From Pseudomonadota bacterium (lineage in GTDB: Bacteria; Pseudomonadota; Gammaproteobacteria; Burkholderiales; Methylophilaceae), in contig JAKPIR010000379.1 in NCBI GenBank assembly GCA_029549705.1, forward strand, positions 1 through 9,553: 9,553 nt of DNA. Reading direction: 5' to 3'. A program made the position numbers and the translations under genes. The stretch's first letter is position 1. Every line of letters starts with the position of its first letter. Shown in pieces: positions 6,400-9,553 of this stretch. Under the pieces are notes generated by a model, which did not search any database, was not told the DNA's origin, and saw only the letters and a program-made list of their open reading frames with translations.

Positions 6400-7866
6400 T
6401 CACTTAAACCATGGCTCACGTGCAGTCATGATGAGTGTTTTAGCACGCTCGCTATCCATTTTAGTTAGCTCTACCAATTCATCCACTGATAGTTCCGCTA
6501 AATCATCCATGGTTGCTACACCCTTAGAGGCCAGAAAATGGGCTGTTTTATCATCCATGCCCGTCATCTGAAGCAAGTCTTCAGCAGCTTCTTCTACCTT
6601 TTCTTCTTTAGCTATCGCCTCGGTGAGTAAAGCTGCACGAGCACGCTTACGAAGTTCTTCAATCGTATCTTCGTCAAAAGCTTCAATTTCATTCATTTCT
6701 GCCAATGGAACGTACGCGATTTCTTCTAAAGTACTAAAACCTTCCTGTACAAGAATCTCTGCAACCTCTTCATCAACATCCAGTTTTTGCATAAACAGCT
6801 GTGTCACGCCGGCAAACTCATCTTGATTTTTCTGCGCCGCCTGATCAACTGTCAGAATATTTAAAGTCCAACCCGTGAGTTCGGAAGCAAGGCGAACATT
6901 TTGACCATTCCGTCCAATTGCCAATGCCAACTGCTCTTCATCCACGACAACATCCATGCTGTGCGCATCTTCATCAACAACAATGCTAGACACTTCTGCG
7001 GGAGACATTGCATTAATCACAAACTGCGCTGGCTCCATGCTCCATAGCACGATATCCACACGCTCTCCAGCCAGCTCGCCTGTTACCGCTTGCACTCGTG
7101 AGCCACGCATACCTACACATGTACCCACAGGATCTAGGCGCTGATCATTCGTTTTCACTGCAATTTTTGACCGTAGCCCAGGGTCACGTGCTGCTGCACG
7201 TATTTCCAACAACCCCTCTTCAATCTCTGGGACTTCTAATTCAAATAGGCGCACTAAAAATTCTGGCGAAATTCTAGATAATATCAACTGCGGCCCGCGA
7301 CCACCACGCTCTACACGCGATAAATAAGCACGCACACGGTCTCCAACGCGCAAATTTTCTTTAGGAATCATATTTTCACGCGGCAACAAGGCCTCAATGC
7401 GACCAACTTCAATAATCGCATTGCCCTTCTCCATCCGCTTGATTTGGCCCGTGACCAACTTTTCATCACGCGCTAGAAAATCTTCCAAAATTTGCTCACG
7501 CTCAGCTTCGCGCACTTTCTGCAGAATTACCTGTTTTGCCGCCTGAGCGCCAATGCGTCCAAACTCAATATTCTCTAGTGGCTCTTCGTAATAATCACCA
7601 ATTTGGCGACCCTTTGCATGCTCACTCTCTTCATCAAACTGATACGCTGAATTCTCAAGTAAATCGTATTCGACATACTGCCAGCGTCTAAAAGTTTCAT
7701 AGTCACCCGTCTCGCGATTGATGGAAACACGAATGTCCGCATCTTCATGATATTTTTTCTTAGTGGCAGATGCTAAAGCCAATTCCAGCGCTGTAAAAAT
7801 CACCTCTTTACTCACGTTTTTTTCATGCGCTAACGCATCGACTAATAATAGAATTTCACGACTCAT
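6400..7866 (-). CDS. nusA: Transcription termination/antitermination factor NusA
   Basis: RNA polymerase-binding factor that modulates pausing and intrinsic and Rho termination, and takes part in rRNA antitermination. The product has 488 residues from the ATG at 7864-7866 (E. coli 495). It has an N-terminal polymerase-binding domain (1-130), S1 domain (about 135-200), KH1 with GMRGSR (252-257) and KH2 with GRNGQN (318-323). Two acidic C-terminal repeats follow (about 363-412 and 431-481), as in gammaproteobacterial and betaproteobacterial NusA. A start four codons upstream at TTG (7876-7878) is also open, but that TTGGAG is better read as the ribosome site (GGAG, 6 bases before ATG), and MSREILLLVDALA is the usual N-terminus. 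It lies 49 bases after rimP. Since NusA acts on terminators, the leader terminator of its own operon is a candidate feedback point. Confidence 0.97.
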   Translation of the reverse strand: MSREILLLVDALAHEKNVSKEVIFTALELALASATKKKYHEDADIRVSINRETGDYETFRRWQYVEYDLLENSAYQFDEESEHAKGRQIGDYYEEPLENIEFGRIGAQAAKQVILQKVREAEREQILEDFLARDEKLVTGQIKRMEKGNAIIEVGRIEALLPRENMIPKENLRVGDRVRAYLSRVERGGRGPQLILSRISPEFLVRLFELEVPEIEEGLLEIRAAARDPGLRSKIAVKTNDQRLDPVGTCVGMRGSRVQAVTGELAGERVDIVLWSMEPAQFVINAMSPAEVSSIVVDEDAHSMDVVVDEEQLALAIGRNGQNVRLASELTGWTLNILTVDQAAQKNQDEFAGVTQLFMQKLDVDEEVAEILVQEGFSTLEEIAYVPLAEMNEIEAFDEDTIEELRKRARAALLTEAIAKEEKVEEAAEDLLQMTGMDDKTAHFLASKGVATMDDLAELSVDELVELTKMDSERAKTLIMTAREPWFK

Positions 7867-7915
7867 TGCAATCTCCAACTTAAAATTTATTCTTTAATAA
7901 CAGTTACTTTTATAC

Positions 7916-8401
7916 CTAAAATACTGGGCTTAACCGGGCTTTATCAATGTTGCTGAGCGCCATTTTATACAACACTCCTTCAAATTCAACTGTCACATGC
8001 CCATCCTCAACACCTCTTATGACGCCTAAAAACGACTTACGAGGCAATGTGGTCGCTGTTGTATTAGCGCTCAAATCTTGCATACCTACACGCAACTTAA
8101 TACTGGCGCGCTCACCGACAAACCGTAAAAAATCTTTTTCCTTTTTCAGCACACGATCCATGCCGGCAGACGATACTTCCAATCTGTCATAATCAATTTC
8201 ATGCTCTACCGTCAATACATTACCCAACTGATTACTCACCAGCACACAATCATCAATCGTCACGCTATCTTTAGTGTCCTTTGGGTTCAACTTATCAATA
8301 AACACGCGCAATAACTTGCCGCGGTTAGACATCTCAAAGTCCACCAACTCAAAGCCTAATTGCGCCACTGTTTTTTCAACCAACGCCTGCAAATCTTGCA
8401 T
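7916..8401 (-). CDS. rimP: Ribosome maturation factor RimP
   Basis: Assembly factor for the 30S subunit; binds pre-30S particles and helps the 3' and central domains form. The product has 161 residues (E. coli RimP 150) with the family signatures GFELVDFEMSNRGKLLRVFID (16-36), DDCVLVSNQLGNVL (50-63) and the most conserved segment DRLEVSSAGMDRVLKKEKDFLRFVG (about 72-96), ending in a small SH3-like C-terminal domain. The ATG at 8399-8401 is preceded by AAGGGTG with about 8-10 bases of spacing, a moderate ribosome site; the stop is TAG. First protein gene of the operon, directly upstream of nusA as in E. coli. It is expressed from the promoter at 8477-8485 through the leader terminator. Confidence 0.96.
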   Translation of the reverse strand: MQDLQALVEKTVAQLGFELVDFEMSNRGKLLRVFIDKLNPKDTKDSVTIDDCVLVSNQLGNVLTVEHEIDYDRLEVSSAGMDRVLKKEKDFLRFVGERASIKLRVGMQDLSANTTATTLPRKSFLGVIRGVEDGHVTVEFEGVLYKMALSNIDKARLSPVF

Positions 8402-8438
8402 TACACAACACCCTTAAAGCTACGTATCGAGCAGAAAC

Positions 8439-8460
8439 AAAAAATGGGCTTAAAGCCCAT
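8439..8460 (-). terminator. Leader terminator (candidate attenuator) before rimP
   Basis: ATGGGCT (8444-8450) and AGCCCAT (8454-8460) form a perfect 7-bp stem with a 3-base loop, followed in the minus direction by six T (8439-8444, the first paired in the stem). It lies between the operon promoter and rimP, starting about 10 bases into the predicted transcript. A run of six A upstream (8465-8470) could pair with the T run and extend the stem. It either stops read-through from the rRNA operon or attenuates the rimP-nusA-infB operon. Both would fit; the second is favoured because a promoter lies upstream of it. Confidence 0.78.
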
Positions 8461-8476
8461 CTCATTTTTTGAACCT

Positions 8477-8505
8477 ATTATACCAATTATTTATAATAAT
8501 TGGAA
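8477..8505 (-). promoter_or_regulatory. Extended -10 promoter of the rimP-nusA-infB operon
   Basis: The minus strand has TGG followed by a perfect TATAAT (8477-8482; TGG at 8483-8485), matching the extended -10 consensus TGnTATAAT. The -35 box at 17-base spacing is poor (TTCCAA, 8500-8505), as often tolerated with an extended -10. The predicted start is near A8470, at the head of a run of six A. It is the only strong promoter between the rRNA operon and rimP. Confidence 0.72.
8483..8503. promoter_or_regulatory. Perfect 9-bp inverted repeat over the operon promoter (possible operator)
   Basis: CCAATTATT (8483-8491) and AATAATTGG (8495-8503) are exact inverted copies around a 3-base centre. 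The repeat spans the whole -10/-35 spacer, including the TG of the extended -10 and half of the -35 box. Such placement is typical of a repressor site for a dimeric protein, but AT-rich palindromes also arise by chance and no regulator family is recognisable from the motif. Confidence 0.4.
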
Positions 8506-8554
8506 TCACTGACGCAACCGTTATTCTGCACACTCTAGACTCTAAGTGGGGGGG

Positions 8555-8590
8555 TTAGTTTAAATAAATAGCTTAGCGGTGACCTACTTT
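8555..8590 (-). pseudogene. Degenerate copy of the 5S rRNA 3' end and flank
   Basis: Positions 8555-8590 match 8793-8828 at 34 of 36 bases with a constant offset of 238. The match covers the last 20 or so bases of the 5S gene plus about 15 bases of its 3' flank. Similarity stops sharply toward the 5' end of 5S, though GGGCCGT (about 8596-8602 on the minus strand) recurs in the real 5S. On the other side the G-rich run resembles one arm of the rRNA terminator. This is a broken second 5S or a recombination scar from another rRNA operon, not a working gene; one change (8575) also unpairs the terminal 5S helix. Confidence 0.6.
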
Positions 8591-8641
8591 GACTACGGCC
8601 CGTTTGCTACGCCGTCTTAAACTAAAGGTTGGCCTACCCCG

Positions 8642-8657
8642 TATACGACTATACGAC
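8642..8657. repeat. Tandem 8-base repeat TATACGAC x2
   Basis: TATACGAC occurs twice head to tail (8642-8649 and 8650-8657), next to the long hairpin in the 5S-rimP region. It may be slippage; no function is seen. Confidence 0.6.
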
Positions 8658-8687
8658 CTTTCATGTGCTTTAGCGCATAGAAAGTCG
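8654..8687 (-). repeat. Long bulged hairpin downstream of the rRNA terminator
   Basis: CGAC/GTCG, TTTC/GAAA and ATGTGC/GCGCAT stack into about 14 base pairs (one G-T wobble) with two single-base bulges and a 4-base loop at 8669-8672. No T run follows on the minus strand, so it is not a terminator. It could be part of a small RNA or of read-through rRNA trailer, or it may have no role. The fold is plain in the sequence; the strand that is transcribed is unknown and minus is assumed from the neighbours. Confidence 0.5.
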
Positions 8688-8767
8688 GAATACACTTGTG
8701 GCACAACTGCACTTACGCCTATTGTCATAAACTCAAGTAGGTTATGCAACTCTAGTACCTTAAAACT

Positions 8768-8790
8768 AAAAAACCTCCACGAGGGAGGTT
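8768..8790 (-). terminator. Intrinsic terminator of the rRNA operon
   Basis: AACCTCC (8772-8778) and GGAGGTT (8784-8790) form a perfect 7-bp GC-rich stem with a 5-base loop. The minus strand continues with T for six bases in all (8768-8773). It sits 18 bases beyond the 5S 3' end, the usual place for an rRNA operon terminator. Confidence 0.88.
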
Positions 8791-8807
8791 ATTTAGTATA
8801 AATAAAT

Positions 8808-8924
8808 AGCTTGGCGGTGACCTACTTTCGCATGCAAAAAGCATACTATCATTGGCGCTGGTTCGTTTCACGGCCCTGTTCGAGATGGGAAGGGGTGGGT
8901 CCAAACCGCTATGGCCGCCAAGCA
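8808..8924 (-). rRNA. rrf: 5S ribosomal RNA
   Basis: 5S RNA of the central protuberance of the 50S subunit. The minus strand begins TGCTTGGCGGCCATAGCG and ends GTCACCGCCAAGC. These two ends pair to form helix I. Inside are the conserved CCCATCTCGAACAGGG region (loop C/helix III) and GCGAAAGTAGG near loop E. Length is about 117 bases, normal for betaproteobacteria; the ends are placed by the terminal helix and may be off by one or two bases. It lies 216 bases after the 23S gene and is the last gene of the operon before the terminator. Confidence 0.95.
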
Positions 8925-9140
8925 TAACTGGTATCTTGTGCTTCGTTAAGGTGTTCTTAACTGTTCACAAGCAATGATGCTGTGTTGCCGCCTTAATTTG
9001 CATTAAGGCGTCTGTAACAAATTGGAAGAAGTAAAGTTTACCTACGTTTGCAGGCATTAAATGGGGTATTGATTACATTATCAAGCTTCAGAACAAACCA
9101 TCATCTCGATTAGACTTTTATTCGTCTTGGTCAAGTTTTA
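8925..9140 (-). other. 23S-5S internal spacer with processing-type hairpins
   Basis: No tRNA gene is visible. Two strong foldbacks are present. A 9-bp stem CGCCTTAAT/ATTAAGGCG (8989-8997 and 9002-9010) has a loop reading GCAA in the RNA, a GNRA tetraloop. A two-part stem pairs CTTGTG/CACAAG (8935-8940, 8966-8971) outside GTTAAG/CTTAAC (8945-8950, 8956-8961), next to the 5S 5' end. These probably guide maturation of 5S and the 23S 3' end by RNases; this role is inferred from position. Confidence 0.6.

Positions 9141-9553
<413 letters not shown>

Larger units (their letters stand above)
8506..8807. other. Intergenic region between 5S rRNA and the rimP promoter
   Basis: No convincing protein gene. 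In the minus direction it holds the rRNA terminator (8768-8790), a structured stretch of about 175 bases, and a degenerate copy of the 5S 3' end (8555-8590) next to a run of seven G (8548-8554). The only longer reading frame is on the plus strand, starts with TTG at 8589 and runs through the terminator. It has no family resemblance and I do not call it. Confidence 0.6.

Noticed and set aside
7867..7878. NusA start four codons upstream at TTG
   Set aside because: TTGGAG there is better explained as the ribosome site of the ATG at 7864-7866, which gives the usual NusA N-terminus.
8589..8801. 70-codon plus-strand reading frame starting with TTG
   Set aside because: It runs from the 5S remnant through the rRNA terminator, has no ribosome site and no family-like features, and is antisense to the local transcription direction.
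8402..9140. tRNA genes at the rRNA operon end or before rimP (metY-like)
   Set aside because: No T-loop GGTTCGAATCC-like motif or cloverleaf was seen on either strand.

Overview
This window carries one long block of minus-strand genes for making and maturing the translation machinery. The reading direction is from high to low coordinates. It suggests a betaproteobacterium, probably of the Methylophilaceae (Methylotenera/Methylophilus type). The grounds are the gene order rimP-nusA-infB-rbfA-truB-rpsO-pnp, the full-length proteobacterial NusA with two C-terminal repeats, the betaproteobacterial-looking linker of IF2, and moderate, slightly AT-rich base composition with very AT-rich spacers. 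The assignment is by eye, not by database search.

Right end (about 8808-9553): the 3' end of a 23S rRNA gene, a structured 23S-5S spacer of about 216 bases, and a complete 5S rRNA gene. A clear intrinsic terminator closes the rRNA operon at 8768-8790.

RRNA-to-protein junction (8402-8807): no convincing protein gene. It holds the rRNA terminator, a structured stretch of about 200 bases with a long bulged hairpin, and a degenerate second copy of the 5S 3' end plus flank (8555-8590, 34 of 36 bases identical to 8793-8828). Next comes a strong extended -10 promoter whose upstream half is a perfect inverted repeat. An intrinsic terminator then lies directly at the start of the resulting transcript, before rimP. 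That promoter-terminator arrangement looks like an attenuated leader for the whole operon and is the most interesting regulatory feature here.

Operon body (1-8401): rimP (30S maturation), nusA (transcription elongation/termination), infB (initiation factor IF2), rbfA (30S maturation), truB (tRNA pseudouridine-55 synthase), rpsO (ribosomal protein S15) and pnp (polynucleotide phosphorylase, cut by the left window edge after 529 residues). nusA to rbfA are tightly packed; rbfA starts directly after the infB stop. truB is set off by a 160-base gap with a long hairpin. rpsO has its own good sigma70-type promoter. A terminator and a 5' leader hairpin separate rpsO from pnp, paralleling the known E. 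coli rpsO-pnp layout.

All coding genes are intact and look conserved; I see no mobile element, CRISPR array or defence gene. The points worth a second look are regulatory or RNA-level: the operon leader, the 5S remnant, and the leaders of rpsO and pnp. I found no clearly new protein system.
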